Below are positions 1 to 8,685 of a DNA stretch of 64,000 nucleotides, one piece after another. The notes below the pieces were generated by a model that worked only from the letters and a program-made list of their open reading frames with translations, did not search any database and had not been told where the DNA came from. The translations under genes were made by a program, and so were the position numbers. Origin of the DNA: Orlajensenia sp037404875 (GTDB lineage: Bacteria > Actinomycetota > Actinomycetes > Actinomycetales > Microbacteriaceae); assembly GCF_037404875.1 (NCBI RefSeq), contig NZ_JBBELO010000033.1:124001-188000 (forward strand), in the 5' to 3' direction. Within the stretch, counting starts at the first letter, position 1; every line of letters begins with the position of its first letter.

Positions 1-504
1 GATCGACGCGGGTATCTCCTGGGAAAGCTCGCGCTTCAGGAGTTTCACCGGATGCGTCCCGACCAGCCCATCCACGTGTTCGGCGGGAACATCGTCGACT
101 GGTCGATTCCGGTCGTCAATCACGGGCGGCTTCCACCGTCACAGTTGAATCGGCTCTACAACGAGGTCGTCGGGGGCTTGGCGTTATCGTTCACGAACGT
201 GAGCCTCGTAGCCGATGAGATGCTGGCTGCGGGAGCGATCCCCGTGATCAATGACAATCCGCTCGCACGCGCCGATCTGGATCATCCGGATGCGAAGTGG
301 GCGTACCCGAGTCCCTCGAGTCTGGCTGAAGCACTCTGCGCTGTCGTCGATGACCCCAACGTCGACGCGCGCGCGGCGAGGGCGGCGGCGTTCATCAGGC
401 CGGGCTGGGATACAGCCCAGAAGCGGGTCGCCTCCATCATTCTCGACGAGCTCGACGAGCTCGCGCCGAAATCGTCCTCCCGCCCTGCCGGAGTCTCGTC
501 ATGA
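1..504 (+). CDS. glycosyltransferase, C-terminal part (cut by window edge)
   Basis: The reading frame is open from the first base, so this is the 3' end of a gene that begins outside the window; 167 residues are visible. The stretch around residues 55-110 (VVGGLALSFTNVS, then GAIPVINDNPLAR) looks like the donor-nucleotide-binding half of a GT-B glycosyltransferase of the rhamnosyltransferase (WsaF-like) kind, in which the acceptor domain comes first and is missing here. It would add a sugar to a surface polysaccharide. Its stop codon overlaps the ATG of the next gene (ATGA), and the next three genes follow without gaps, so it belongs to an exopolysaccharide operon. The family is inferred from pattern resemblance; sugar and acceptor are unknown. 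Confidence 0.7.
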   Translation, partial: DRRGYLLGKLALQEFHRMRPDQPIHVFGGNIVDWSIPVVNHGRLPPSQLNRLYNEVVGGLALSFTNVSLVADEMLAAGAIPVINDNPLARADLDHPDAKWAYPSPSSLAEALCAVVDDPNVDARAARAAAFIRPGWDTAQKRVASIILDELDELAPKSSSRPAGVSS

Positions 505-1379
505 CCAGCGCCACCATGACGGTCATCACACCCAGCTACCGCCCCGACCGCGGCCTCTGTGCCGATCTTGCAGCGTCGGTCCTGGCGTTCTCGGACGAGT
601 CCGTGAACCACCGGATCGTCGTTCCCCGACGTGACCTCCCGGCGTTCGCGAGCCTTTCCGGCACCCGGACGAGCGTCGCGGACGCGGCCGATTACCTCCC
701 GACCACCTTCCTCCGCGTGCCTGGAAACAACTTCTGGGTCAATGCGCGCCACCCGTTGCCGCCGATTCGAGGGTGGATCGCTCAACAGATCGTCAAGATC
801 CAAGCCGTCGCCGACTGCACCGCCGATCTCGCCCTTCTGGCGGACTCGGATCTCGAGTTCGTCGCACCCTTCTCCACCCAGACGTTCATGGCGGGTAGTG
901 CTGTGCCGCTCTATCGACTGGCAGGTGGTGTCACACCTGACCTTCCACGCCACAGGGTATGGCACTCCGTGGCCCGTCGGCTGCTGGGTCTGGAGCCCAC
1001 TGATTCGACGACCCTTCCCGACTACATATGCTGGCCCTGCATATGGCAGCCCGCGCTGGTTCGCTCGATGCTCGCACGCATCGAAGAAGTGACCGCGGCG
1101 CCGTGGTCCACGGCAATCGGCCGTGAGCTGCACTTCTCCGAGATGATCCTCTACGGCGTCTACGTCGAAGAGATCGTCGGTCGCCAACAGGCGCCGGTGT
1201 TCACCGATGATATGCACTGCATCGTGCAGCCGGACGAAGTCGCTTTCGATGCCGACTCCATGCGACGCTTCCTCGGCACGGTGGGTCCGAACGATGTCGC
1301 CGTGATGGTGTCAGCCCGTTCCGGCACACCACTCGACGTGCGCCGAAGCGTCATGGCAGAGCGGGCCGGGCAGACATGA
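501..1379 (+). CDS. DUF6492 family protein, glycosyltransferase-like
   Basis: A 292-residue soluble protein without signal peptide or membrane segment. The opening TVITPSYRPD and the DSD triplet at residues 115-117 (LLADSDLEFV) resemble GT-A fold glycosyltransferases, in which a DxD motif holds the metal and nucleotide sugar. The family is known as DUF6492 and is usually found in polysaccharide loci; its reaction is not established to my knowledge. The ATG overlaps the previous stop by 4 bases and its own stop overlaps the next ATG by 4 bases (ATGA in both), which implies translational coupling in one operon with the glycosyltransferase before it and the polymerase after it. Confidence 0.72.
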   Translation: MTSATMTVITPSYRPDRGLCADLAASVLAFSDESVNHRIVVPRRDLPAFASLSGTRTSVADAADYLPTTFLRVPGNNFWVNARHPLPPIRGWIAQQIVKIQAVADCTADLALLADSDLEFVAPFSTQTFMAGSAVPLYRLAGGVTPDLPRHRVWHSVARRLLGLEPTDSTTLPDYICWPCIWQPALVRSMLARIEEVTAAPWSTAIGRELHFSEMILYGVYVEEIVGRQQAPVFTDDMHCIVQPDEVAFDADSMRRFLGTVGPNDVAVMVSARSGTPLDVRRSVMAERAGQT

Positions 1380-2815
1380 ACCTCTCCAAATCGCACGCAC
1401 GTCTCGCACCTCCGGAAAGTCTGACTCGGCGGAGGGAGTCAACCGAGCACGGAACCGAGGTGGGTGCGCGCCCGTCGCTTCTCGTCCGGGTCACCCTGTT
1501 CAGCATCTTCTTCTTTCCCTCGAGCATGATCATCAAGCCGATCGGGGCGGCAGCGACGGTCCCCATCCTGTTGTGCTGCCTTCTCTTTCTGCTCTGGATC
1601 GCCTCGAGCGTGTGGGGGCTGCACGATCCAATCCCAACTCGGCATCCCGGGCGCTTGGCGATCAGTGCCATCGTCCTTGCCTCCTTGGCGTCGTACGCTG
1701 CGATGTACATCGGGTTCACCGGTTCGACGACCGACACATCCCGCGCCGCCGGAGACAGATGGCTGATCCTGCTCGCCGCCAGCGCTGCGTTGATCTTGGT
1801 CATCGCCGAGACGGCGCGCACGGCCTCTGACGTGATGATGTACGTCAAGGCGTTGCTGGCCGGCGGCTTCTTCTGCTGCTTGGTCGCGCTCGCGCAGTTC
1901 TTTCTTCGGATCAACCCGATGGAGTGGGTGCAGCTGGGTATGCCGGGCTTCACATATAACGGCGGGGACACGCCCTTCCAGTTGCGCGGTAACTTCATTC
2001 GGGTCGCCGGCAGCACTTTCCACTCGATAGAACTGAGTGTCGTCTGCGCCATGCTCCTGCCACTCTCGCTGTGGCGGGCGCTCTTCGACGACCGGGGGAG
2101 GCGGTGGCTGCATTGGGCTCAAGCAGGCCTCCTTCTCTTCGGAGTCGCCTGCACGGTTTCACGCTCCGGAGTGCTGGGTCTGATCGTAGGAACATCGGTC
2201 TTCCTGCCCTTCCTGCCGGGCCCGATTCGTCGGAAGGCTCTGATGATCATCCCTGTGGTCGTCGGGTTCATCTTCATCAGCGTTCCCGGATTCATCGGAA
2301 CGCTGGGATCGGCCGTGACGGCCGACAGCTCCGATCCCTCGATCGCGACGCGACTCAACAACTACCCTCGTGTCGCACGTCTGATGGATGCTCATCCGGT
2401 ACTGGGTTCGGGTCCGGGCAACTACATGCCGACGAACGCGCTGGAGATACTCGATAACCAGTACCTCAACACGCTCGTGACGTTGGGGACCATAGGAGTG
2501 TTCGCCTTGGGGATTTACCTGCTCCTGCCGGGCATCGCCGGCATTCATGCTGCGCGCACGGCACGGGACCCACGGTTGCGTGCTCTCGCAGGGGCGCTGG
2601 CTGCCGGCGCTTCGGTCGGCGGTGTGTGCTCCCTGACGTTCGACTCCCTGTCGTTCCCCGTCTTCGCCCTCGTCTATCCGGCGATCGTGGGTCTCGCGGG
2701 CGCTGTCTGGATCCTGGTTCGTGCCGAAGAAGCAGGCGAACCGCGTGAACCACACGAACCACATTCCCTTCGCGAGCGGTCATCCTCGCGTTCCGGGGCA
2801 ATCGGAGGAGTCTGA
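1376..2815 (+). CDS. O-antigen ligase / polysaccharide polymerase family membrane protein
   Basis: A 479-residue polytopic membrane protein with about ten or more hydrophobic segments between residues 35 and 450. The Wzy_C-type signature is visible: TVSRSGVLGL around residue 260, then a large extracytoplasmic loop with RLNNYPRVARLMDAHP and GSGPGNY, and a last group of helices after QYLNTLVTLG. Such proteins join lipid-linked repeat units into polymer or transfer polymer to an acceptor. The neighbouring Wzz-like protein favours a Wzy-type polymerase. Both ends are highly charged and without membrane segments (Arg/Glu-rich at the N-terminus; Glu/Pro/His-rich, then Ser/Arg-rich at the C-terminus). 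The start codon overlaps the upstream stop. Polymerase and ligase cannot be told apart from sequence alone. Confidence 0.82.
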   Translation: MNLSKSHARLAPPESLTRRRESTEHGTEVGARPSLLVRVTLFSIFFFPSSMIIKPIGAAATVPILLCCLLFLLWIASSVWGLHDPIPTRHPGRLAISAIVLASLASYAAMYIGFTGSTTDTSRAAGDRWLILLAASAALILVIAETARTASDVMMYVKALLAGGFFCCLVALAQFFLRINPMEWVQLGMPGFTYNGGDTPFQLRGNFIRVAGSTFHSIELSVVCAMLLPLSLWRALFDDRGRRWLHWAQAGLLLFGVACTVSRSGVLGLIVGTSVFLPFLPGPIRRKALMIIPVVVGFIFISVPGFIGTLGSAVTADSSDPSIATRLNNYPRVARLMDAHPVLGSGPGNYMPTNALEILDNQYLNTLVTLGTIGVFALGIYLLLPGIAGIHAARTARDPRLRALAGALAAGASVGGVCSLTFDSLSFPVFALVYPAIVGLAGAVWILVRAEEAGEPREPHEPHSLRERSSSRSGAIGGV

Positions 2816-2817
2816 GC

Positions 2818-3567
2818 ATGGATCCGTTGTCTGTCGTTCGGGCTCTCTGGCGGTACAAGTGGCTGGTATTGCCGACGCTCGTGATAGCCGTCGCCGCGGC
2901 CTGCTACGTCTACTTCCTCGGACCGCGGGCCTACGAATCGACGATGAGCTACGCGGTGGTCAATCCGCAGATTCCCACCGAGGCCGAGATCGAGGAGCAT
3001 CCCGAGCTCGGCAATCTCAACAGCGACAACCCCTACCTGCGGTCAACGGACCCCAACCTCATCGCAAACGTCGTCATGACGAGGCTCAATTCTCCGGGTA
3101 CGGCACAGGAGTTGAAGGATGCCGGGCTCGGCACGGAGTTCACCGTCTCCCCGGGCATCGGAGGCAGCGGCCTCATCGTTCGGATCACCGGCGTCGGCTC
3201 ATCGCCCGAGCAGTCGATCGAGACAACGACGCAACTCGGCAAGTTCTTCGAACGCGAACTTTCGAGCGTTCAGAAGATCAACGGCGCCGACGATCGCTAC
3301 TTGTTCACCTCTTTGGTCGTCGCCTATCCCGATGAGGCCACCGAACAGTTCTCGAGCAGGCTCAGGGCAGTCGTGGTCGTCGGCGTGGCCGGGATCGTGC
3401 TGCTCTTCGGCGCGGTTTCGCTCGGCCGGTGGCTCGACAGGGGCCGCGCCAGGCGACGAGGTCAGCCGGCATCGAAGGCGGGTGCCGCGGATGGTCCGAC
3501 GGCCACCATCTCCCCTCTGATCGACGGGGCCGAAGCGCCGACTTCGGAGAACCGCCGTAAGGCGTGA
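2818..3567 (+). CDS. Wzz-like chain-length determinant / polysaccharide co-polymerase
   Basis: A 249-residue protein with the two-helix layout of Wzz proteins: a first membrane segment at about residues 15-34 after WRYKW, an extracytoplasmic domain, and a second membrane segment at about residues 182-206, followed by a basic cytoplasmic tail of roughly 40 residues. No Walker motifs follow, so the tyrosine autokinase part found in many actinobacterial relatives is absent and may be encoded elsewhere. It lies two bases after the polymerase stop, and a GGAGGAG ribosome site sits upstream of the ATG. It likely sets polymer length for this operon. It is shorter than typical Wzz proteins of 300-plus residues. 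Confidence 0.75.
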   Translation: MDPLSVVRALWRYKWLVLPTLVIAVAAACYVYFLGPRAYESTMSYAVVNPQIPTEAEIEEHPELGNLNSDNPYLRSTDPNLIANVVMTRLNSPGTAQELKDAGLGTEFTVSPGIGGSGLIVRITGVGSSPEQSIETTTQLGKFFERELSSVQKINGADDRYLFTSLVVAYPDEATEQFSSRLRAVVVVGVAGIVLLFGAVSLGRWLDRGRARRRGQPASKAGAADGPTATISPLIDGAEAPTSENRRKA

Positions 3568-3594
3568 GCCGGGAAGGCTGGTGAGCCGGCTCTC

Positions 3595-5439
3595 TCAGCC
3601 GAGACCGCAGGAGGTGCCGCCGTCGATTCGGTAGATGTGCACGGCGTTCCCATCTGCGAAGGTATCGCTGAACCGCCCTCCGCTGATAGGAACCGTGCGG
3701 CTCTCTCCGAGGACGTTGGCGGTGGTTCCCCCGGTGCATTCGCTGGAGAACGTGACCTGCTGAGGATTATCGGAGGTCGATCCAGCGATGACGTAGAAGA
3801 CACCTTCGTACAACTTCACAGCCGAGTCGACGTGCCCCGACGCGGTGACGAGGCCGTCGATGAACGGAGCGTTGAGCACGGGCGCCAGCTCTGAGATCTG
3901 CGCATTGACAGAGCTGACAGTGGGACGCACCGTCGCTCCGCACTGTTCTCGCAACACGTGTTGCGATTGGCATGGCCCACCGAAGTTGTGGTTGAAGTAG
4001 ATCACGCCTCGCGCGCCATGAATGATGCCGCTCCACACCGCCGCGCGAATCTGGGGGGCTGTGATGGTGGGCGTCCAATCCTCTCCGGCGGGGTGGCCCA
4101 CTTCGACGAAGTTCCAGACGGGGCGTGAGCCCGTCGGTTGGACCAGCCTGCGTAGGTGGCCGACCGTCCATCCGTAGTTGGCGGCGGAGCGGCACTGCGC
4201 GTCGCTGAGTGGCACGCCCGTTCCAGGGCCCCACCCGCCTTCCGTTGCTCCGCAGATGTTGGGATCCGTGAACCAGTAGTTGTCAGCTGAGACCACGTCA
4301 GTTGCATTGACGAACGGGCGGGCCTCCGCATCGCTCTGCCAGAAGGTGACGCCTTTGCCGTAGTTGGCATACGTCATCACGCCAGCGGGATTCGCGTCGA
4401 TGAGCGTCTTGATGACGGTATAGCCGCACGGCGAATCGGAGGGACTGCAGACGTCGCCATGACCCGGATAGTTGCCCGTCCAGGTGCCGCTCCCTGGACC
4501 GGCCCACATGTCGGCCTCATCGGCGATGAGCGAGCCGTTGTTCAAGGCGGAACTGAGTGTGGTCACGGCATACGAGCCGGCTGCTCTCACGATGCCGAGA
4601 TCTGAGTTGGCGGTCAGTTCGACGTAGGTGTTGATGCCAGCCGCCCTGTCGAGACTGACGTCGCCCTCGGAGGTCACACTCTCGAACCACACTCCAAGGG
4701 GAAAGTAGTCCGCCGTCGAGGGCAGCCCGTTCGTGAATCCTCCGTAATAGTCGGCGCCTCCGTCGACAGGTCGCACCGTTGCGCTCACGGTCGGATCGCC
4801 CGGCTTCGGCGTCGCAGTGGGTTTCGGGGTCGTCGTCGGCGACGGGGTGGTGACAGCCGACGGCACGAACTCGACATCCACGAAATAGTTGGAATTCTCG
4901 TAGTTGTGACGCGGCATCCCGCCGAAACCGTACCGATAGAGACCTTCGAGAGCGGTGAGCGGCCCGCTCCGGATCGGCTTGTCGAAGCCGTGGTTGTCCG
5001 CGGAATAGCGCCCGAAGACGGCAAGATAAGACGCGATGTACTCATGACCGGGTTTGATCTTCACGGGCTTCGAGAGGGTGGCGCTCTGCCATCCGGACTC
5101 GGTCTCCGATGAGAACTGCGTCATCGCGAGGAGTTTCCCGTCCGTGGACCACAGGCCGCCGTAGTGGGGCCCGCGATTCTCGGCTGAGCGGTAGTAGCGG
5201 ATGCTCGTCACGGTACCGGCGACGCTCGAGACGAATCGCATGCCGAGTTGCACGGTGCGACGTTCAGGATCGGCCTCGATCTGGGGTCGGGTCGACGGCG
5301 AGAAGACGCTCACCGTCGTCCCCGCGAACGAAACGGCCGGGGCATTCACCGCCGCCGCGACAGCGAAGCCGGCCAGTGCGAGCCCAGCGATGATCCGCCA
5401 CGCCCTGTGTCGGGCGGCGTGTGGGGCGAGAGTATCCAT
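3595..5439 (-). CDS. secreted DUF4082 protein with glycosidase-like C-terminal region
   Basis: A 614-residue exported protein. Residues 1-38 form a signal peptide (basic start, hydrophobic core, Ala-rich end). Residues about 38-172 match the DUF4082 beta-sandwich (SIRYYRSAENRGPHYGGLW and the later EYIASYLAVFGRYS stretch), which is common in large secreted actinobacterial surface proteins. A Pro/Thr/Lys-rich linker at about residues 178-195 leads to a region of roughly 400 residues that reads like a TIM-barrel glycoside hydrolase followed by a small beta domain (YTVIKTLIDANP, VVSADNYWF, VWNFVEVGHPAGEDW, ARGVIYFNHNFGG). I cannot name the hydrolase family. It converges with the exopolysaccharide operon and may trim or bind that polymer, which is inference. 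Confidence 0.7.
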   Translation of the reverse strand: MDTLAPHAARHRAWRIIAGLALAGFAVAAAVNAPAVSFAGTTVSVFSPSTRPQIEADPERRTVQLGMRFVSSVAGTVTSIRYYRSAENRGPHYGGLWSTDGKLLAMTQFSSETESGWQSATLSKPVKIKPGHEYIASYLAVFGRYSADNHGFDKPIRSGPLTALEGLYRYGFGGMPRHNYENSNYFVDVEFVPSAVTTPSPTTTPKPTATPKPGDPTVSATVRPVDGGADYYGGFTNGLPSTADYFPLGVWFESVTSEGDVSLDRAAGINTYVELTANSDLGIVRAAGSYAVTTLSSALNNGSLIADEADMWAGPGSGTWTGNYPGHGDVCSPSDSPCGYTVIKTLIDANPAGVMTYANYGKGVTFWQSDAEARPFVNATDVVSADNYWFTDPNICGATEGGWGPGTGVPLSDAQCRSAANYGWTVGHLRRLVQPTGSRPVWNFVEVGHPAGEDWTPTITAPQIRAAVWSGIIHGARGVIYFNHNFGGPCQSQHVLREQCGATVRPTVSSVNAQISELAPVLNAPFIDGLVTASGHVDSAVKLYEGVFYVIAGSTSDNPQQVTFSSECTGGTTANVLGESRTVPISGGRFSDTFADGNAVHIYRIDGGTSCGLG

Positions 5440-5613
5440 GGCGACCGTGACCTGAACTCATGCTCGGATGAAAGTGCGGAACTTTCAGGTCCCCAAACCT
5501 GTGCGGCAGACTAGCAGCATCATGTCAGTGGTGCACCGCCGGCGGAGGGGGCGCGGCGTGCAGGGGAGCAATAAGTCGTTCTGATCAGCGGTTCGGCGCA
5601 GATGAGAATGTCC

Positions 5614-7866
5614 TCACGCCGTTTGCGCGGACGGCCCCGGCCTCATCAGCTGCGCGATCCGGGCGGCCCCGTTGTCGCTCGTGAACCCCCGCCGGATGTG
5701 TGCGGCGCCCGACGACCCAAGCGTCATCGCAGCCTCCGAGTCGTGGAGCACCTCGGCGATCACACGGGCGAGCGATTCGGCGTCGTTCGCCCGTGCGAAG
5801 CGACCCGTGACCCCGTCCTCCACGAGGGCTGCGACCCCGCCTCCTTCGGTGACCACGACCGGAACGCCCATCGCCATCGCTTCCATGATGGCCACTCCCA
5901 GTGGTTCTGCGTGGCTCGCGAGAGTGAAGACGTGGCAGTCTTCGAGCTCTTCGATGATCCGCGCCTCCGATACGGTGCCGAGAAGCTGCACCCTCTCCCG
6001 CAGGCCCAGACGGTCGATCAATGCATCGAGAACTCGGTGGTAGCCGGTCCCTCCGTGTTCGTCCTCGCCGGCGATGTGCAACCGGACGTCCCGGCCCTCC
6101 GAGACGAGCAGGGCGACCGCGCGGATCAGATCGTCGTGGCCCTTGCTCGGGTTGAGGCGGCCGCAGCTGAAGAGGCGGACCGGCTCTCCGTTGCCCCAGG
6201 GGCGATATGGCCGCCGTCGCGTCAGCTGCTCCGGGTCCACGCCCATGGGCGCGAGTTCCACCGTCTTCGGTGTCGCGCGTCCAAGGCGCTCTCGAAGTTC
6301 CGATCGCAACTCCTCCGTGATCACGAGGCCGAATGAGGCGTGCGACCACTTGGCGTGCTGGTTGGGGCCGTAGTCCGCGAGGGGCCCATGGAGGGTCAGG
6401 CTGTACGGAAGACCGCTCAGCGTGTGCGCGTAGAGGGCGATCTGAGCGGAGTCCGCAGCGGAGTGCACATGCAGGTGATCCCACCGCTTCCGACGCGCAC
6501 GAAGCACCAGAGCGGCCGACACCATGACGAGGAGCGCCTGTCGGGGCAGGCGAGTCGGCCGTTCTGCCGCGGCGGTTCGAAGCGCTCGCACGAGCGCCGG
6601 CATCCTGCCGCGGGCGGCGGCTCTGAGAAGTTCCGCTGTCGCTGCGAACAGGGTGGCCGGTCGCAGGGGCGCGAGATAGTGCGTGTCTCCCGCGGCTTGG
6701 GCGGCCCAGCTGTGAGACGTCGTGCCGTGTGCGGGCCTGCGCGTGGAGACGACATCGACGTTCGTTCCCTCTCGACGCAGCCACTGGATCTCGCGCCAGA
6801 AGAAGCCGTGCGTCTGGCCTGGGAACTCCGGCACCAGGTAGCCGAGCGTTGCCGATCGTCGGGTGCGGGGCGGCACGAGTCGGGCCCACCGTCGTTCGTC
6901 GAGTACCGTCCGCAGAACTCCCGCGTTCTGCGGCCTGCGCAGCCGGATCACTTCAGCAAGCACCGTGATGAGGCGGTACACCGCCGCGTACCCGCGCGAA
7001 TGGAACTCACGGATGTAGCGGATGCGGTTCACCGACGAGAGCGCGTTCAGTCGGGCGGAGAATCCGGAGCCGCCCTGAGCGTGCCGAACTGACGCGGACG
7101 GTTCGAACCAGATCTGAACGCCGGAGTCCCGAGCCCGACGCATGTAGTCCGTTTCCTCAGAGAAGAGGAAGTACATCTCATTCCAGGTGCCGAGGCGTTC
7201 TGCGCTCTTCGCATCGATCATCAGGGCAGCGCCCGTCGCCCAGTCGATTCGCCGAGGCGACGTATAGTGCGACCGGGTGAAATCCGTCTCCGACAGGGCG
7301 GCTGGGCGCCCCCGCCACCGGCCGCCGAAGACGGCATCACCCAACGTTGCCAACAGGGTCGGCTCCCTGCGCAGGGATGGATAGGTGACGCCGTCCGGAC
7401 TGAGGATACGTGGCACGACGATGCCACTACCCGCACGCTCCAGCCGCGAGATCAGATTGTTCAGGCTCGCGGGTTCAAGGGTGAGATCGGGGTTGAGGAT
7501 GAGCAGCGCCCGGTGAGCGCCCAGGTGGGCGCGTGCGTGGTTGATCCCACCCGCGTAGCCGAGATTGCTCCCGGAGTCGAGAGTCATCACGTCGGGGTGG
7601 TTGCGTTTCACCAGGTCGAGTGTTCCGTCGCTCGACGCGTTGTCGACGATGATCACTCGTACCGCCAAGCGGGCGCTGGCGACCCGGAGTGAGGCCAAAC
7701 AGCTGTCGATGTGAGCGGCGCTGTTGTACGTCACGATGACGACCACCAGATCCGCGGGCGCTGTTGCGTTCCTGAACCTCGTCAGCGCGGCGGTCGGGAT
7801 GTCCGTGAAGCGGTCCCGCTCTGCAGTGCGGTTCACCGCTCGCGAACCAGGGTGTGCAGACGTCAT
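5614..7866 (-). CDS. bifunctional GT2-GT4 glycosyltransferase
   Basis: A 750-residue protein made of two glycosyltransferases. The N-terminal half, about residues 40-290, is a GT2 (GT-A) rhamnosyltransferase-like domain: VVVIVTYNSA, VDNASSDGT, LNPDLTLEP as the metal-binding region, and EETDYMRRARDSG. The C-terminal half, about residues 345-740, is a GT4 (GT-B) domain with HLHVHSAADSA, SCGRLNPSKGHDDL and the EPLGVAIMEAMAMGVPVV nucleotide-sugar motif. Together they could add two sugars in succession in assembly of the neighbouring polysaccharide. No Shine-Dalgarno site is evident, and a GC-rich hairpin lies 13-44 bases upstream of the ATG. A start further inside is unlikely because no other start codon precedes the GT2 core. 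Confidence 0.85.
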   Translation of the reverse strand: MTSAHPGSRAVNRTAERDRFTDIPTAALTRFRNATAPADLVVVIVTYNSAAHIDSCLASLRVASARLAVRVIIVDNASSDGTLDLVKRNHPDVMTLDSGSNLGYAGGINHARAHLGAHRALLILNPDLTLEPASLNNLISRLERAGSGIVVPRILSPDGVTYPSLRREPTLLATLGDAVFGGRWRGRPAALSETDFTRSHYTSPRRIDWATGAALMIDAKSAERLGTWNEMYFLFSEETDYMRRARDSGVQIWFEPSASVRHAQGGSGFSARLNALSSVNRIRYIREFHSRGYAAVYRLITVLAEVIRLRRPQNAGVLRTVLDERRWARLVPPRTRRSATLGYLVPEFPGQTHGFFWREIQWLRREGTNVDVVSTRRPAHGTTSHSWAAQAAGDTHYLAPLRPATLFAATAELLRAAARGRMPALVRALRTAAAERPTRLPRQALLVMVSAALVLRARRKRWDHLHVHSAADSAQIALYAHTLSGLPYSLTLHGPLADYGPNQHAKWSHASFGLVITEELRSELRERLGRATPKTVELAPMGVDPEQLTRRRPYRPWGNGEPVRLFSCGRLNPSKGHDDLIRAVALLVSEGRDVRLHIAGEDEHGGTGYHRVLDALIDRLGLRERVQLLGTVSEARIIEELEDCHVFTLASHAEPLGVAIMEAMAMGVPVVVTEGGGVAALVEDGVTGRFARANDAESLARVIAEVLHDSEAAMTLGSSGAAHIRRGFTSDNGAARIAQLMRPGPSAQTA

Positions 7867-8232
7867 GAAAGCGGGTGGCTCCCCGGCGCCGTTGGGGCGA
7901 CGCCGGGGAGGCGATTGACCGCGTCAGCGGACGGTCGGGGGAAGGGCGCGCAGACACCATGCGCTCGGGCGCGGGTCAGCAGTCGTCGGGTCGCCGCTGC
8001 GTGCGCGCGGGCGCGCATCAAGATGCCAGTCATCGGTTTCGGGTTCCGGGTGAGGGGCGGGTGTCGGGTGTGCGCCGGACGAGAACCCGTGAGTGCTCGT
8101 CCGTTCGGGTAGGCATGGTGCGATCGGTACACACCCCTCGAACGGCCTGAGCAATCCTCAGAAGCGTGAACCGAGTCAGAAGCTACCGGCGCCCCGAGGC
8201 CGCGACCGCCCCCAGTACGGGTGACATCGCCG
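7867..8232. other. intergenic stretch without a recognisable gene
   Basis: These 366 bases separate the DUF1304 gene from the GT2-GT4 gene, both on the minus strand. Frames up to about 90 codons are open, but they have Arg/Ser/Gly-rich translations typical of GC-rich non-coding DNA and no ribosome site. The only clear structure is a perfect hairpin at 7879-7910. The stretch presumably holds the promoter and leader of the glycosyltransferase gene and the end of the DUF1304 transcript. Confidence 0.6.
7879..7910 (-). promoter_or_regulatory. GC-rich leader hairpin upstream of the GT2-GT4 gene
   Basis: CTCCCCGGCG (7879-7888) and CGCCGGGGAG (7901-7910) are perfect 10-base complements with a 12-base loop. 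In the minus-strand transcript the 3' arm of the stem contains GGGGAG, the only purine-rich run near the ATG at 7866. The hairpin could therefore mask ribosome access or act as a leader element. Function is inferred. Confidence 0.4.
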
Positions 8233-8622
8233 TCAGAGGGCCAGCGCGATGGCGAACAGCACGATGCCCACGAGGGGAAGGGACCCCTGCACGAGAGCGG
8301 GCCGCAGGTATCCCGGTCCCGTCGTCGTGAGCACGATCGCCGCGCCGAGCATGCATCCCGTACTGAAGAGGATGAGCGCTGCGCCGGCGGCCTCGGCGCC
8401 CGACCAGTAGGCCACCAGTCCCGATGCTGCCCCGATGGCGAGGAACAGGTTGTAGAAACCCTGGTTGTACGCCATCGGGCGCGTGGTGTCCGCCGCCTCC
8501 TGGCTGGGAACGCCGAAGCGCTTCCACGTCGAGGGGCGCGACCACCACGCACTCTCCATCAAGAAGATGTAGACGTGCAGCAGCGCGGCGAGTGCGACGA
8601 CGGCGGATGCGATCAGGGCCAT
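8233..8622 (-). CDS. DUF1304 family membrane protein
   Basis: A 129-residue protein with four predicted membrane helices at about residues 1-22, 52-70, 76-97 and 108-129. The HVYIFLMESAWW start, the NQGFYNLFLA loop and a helix ending in TTTGPGYLRP are typical of the DUF1304 (YqjF-like) family, whose function is unknown. A GATGAT hexamer lies six bases before the ATG, a weak version of the leaderless promoter layout seen at many genes here. It is transcribed alone on the minus strand. Confidence 0.8.
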   Translation of the reverse strand: MALIASAVVALAALLHVYIFLMESAWWSRPSTWKRFGVPSQEAADTTRPMAYNQGFYNLFLAIGAASGLVAYWSGAEAAGAALILFSTGCMLGAAIVLTTTGPGYLRPALVQGSLPLVGIVLFAIALAL

Positions 8623-8685
8623 GCCCTCATCATCCCGTTGCGGGGAGGCTAGTCCTAGCGATTGGCCGTCGACGCAGGCCGCGTC

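Noticed and set aside
7875..8150. Possible 91-codon gene on the plus strand in the 7.9-8.2 kb gap
   Set aside because: The translation is Arg/Ser/Gly-rich with no motif, there is no ribosome site or promoter, and competing frames of similar length exist on both strands.
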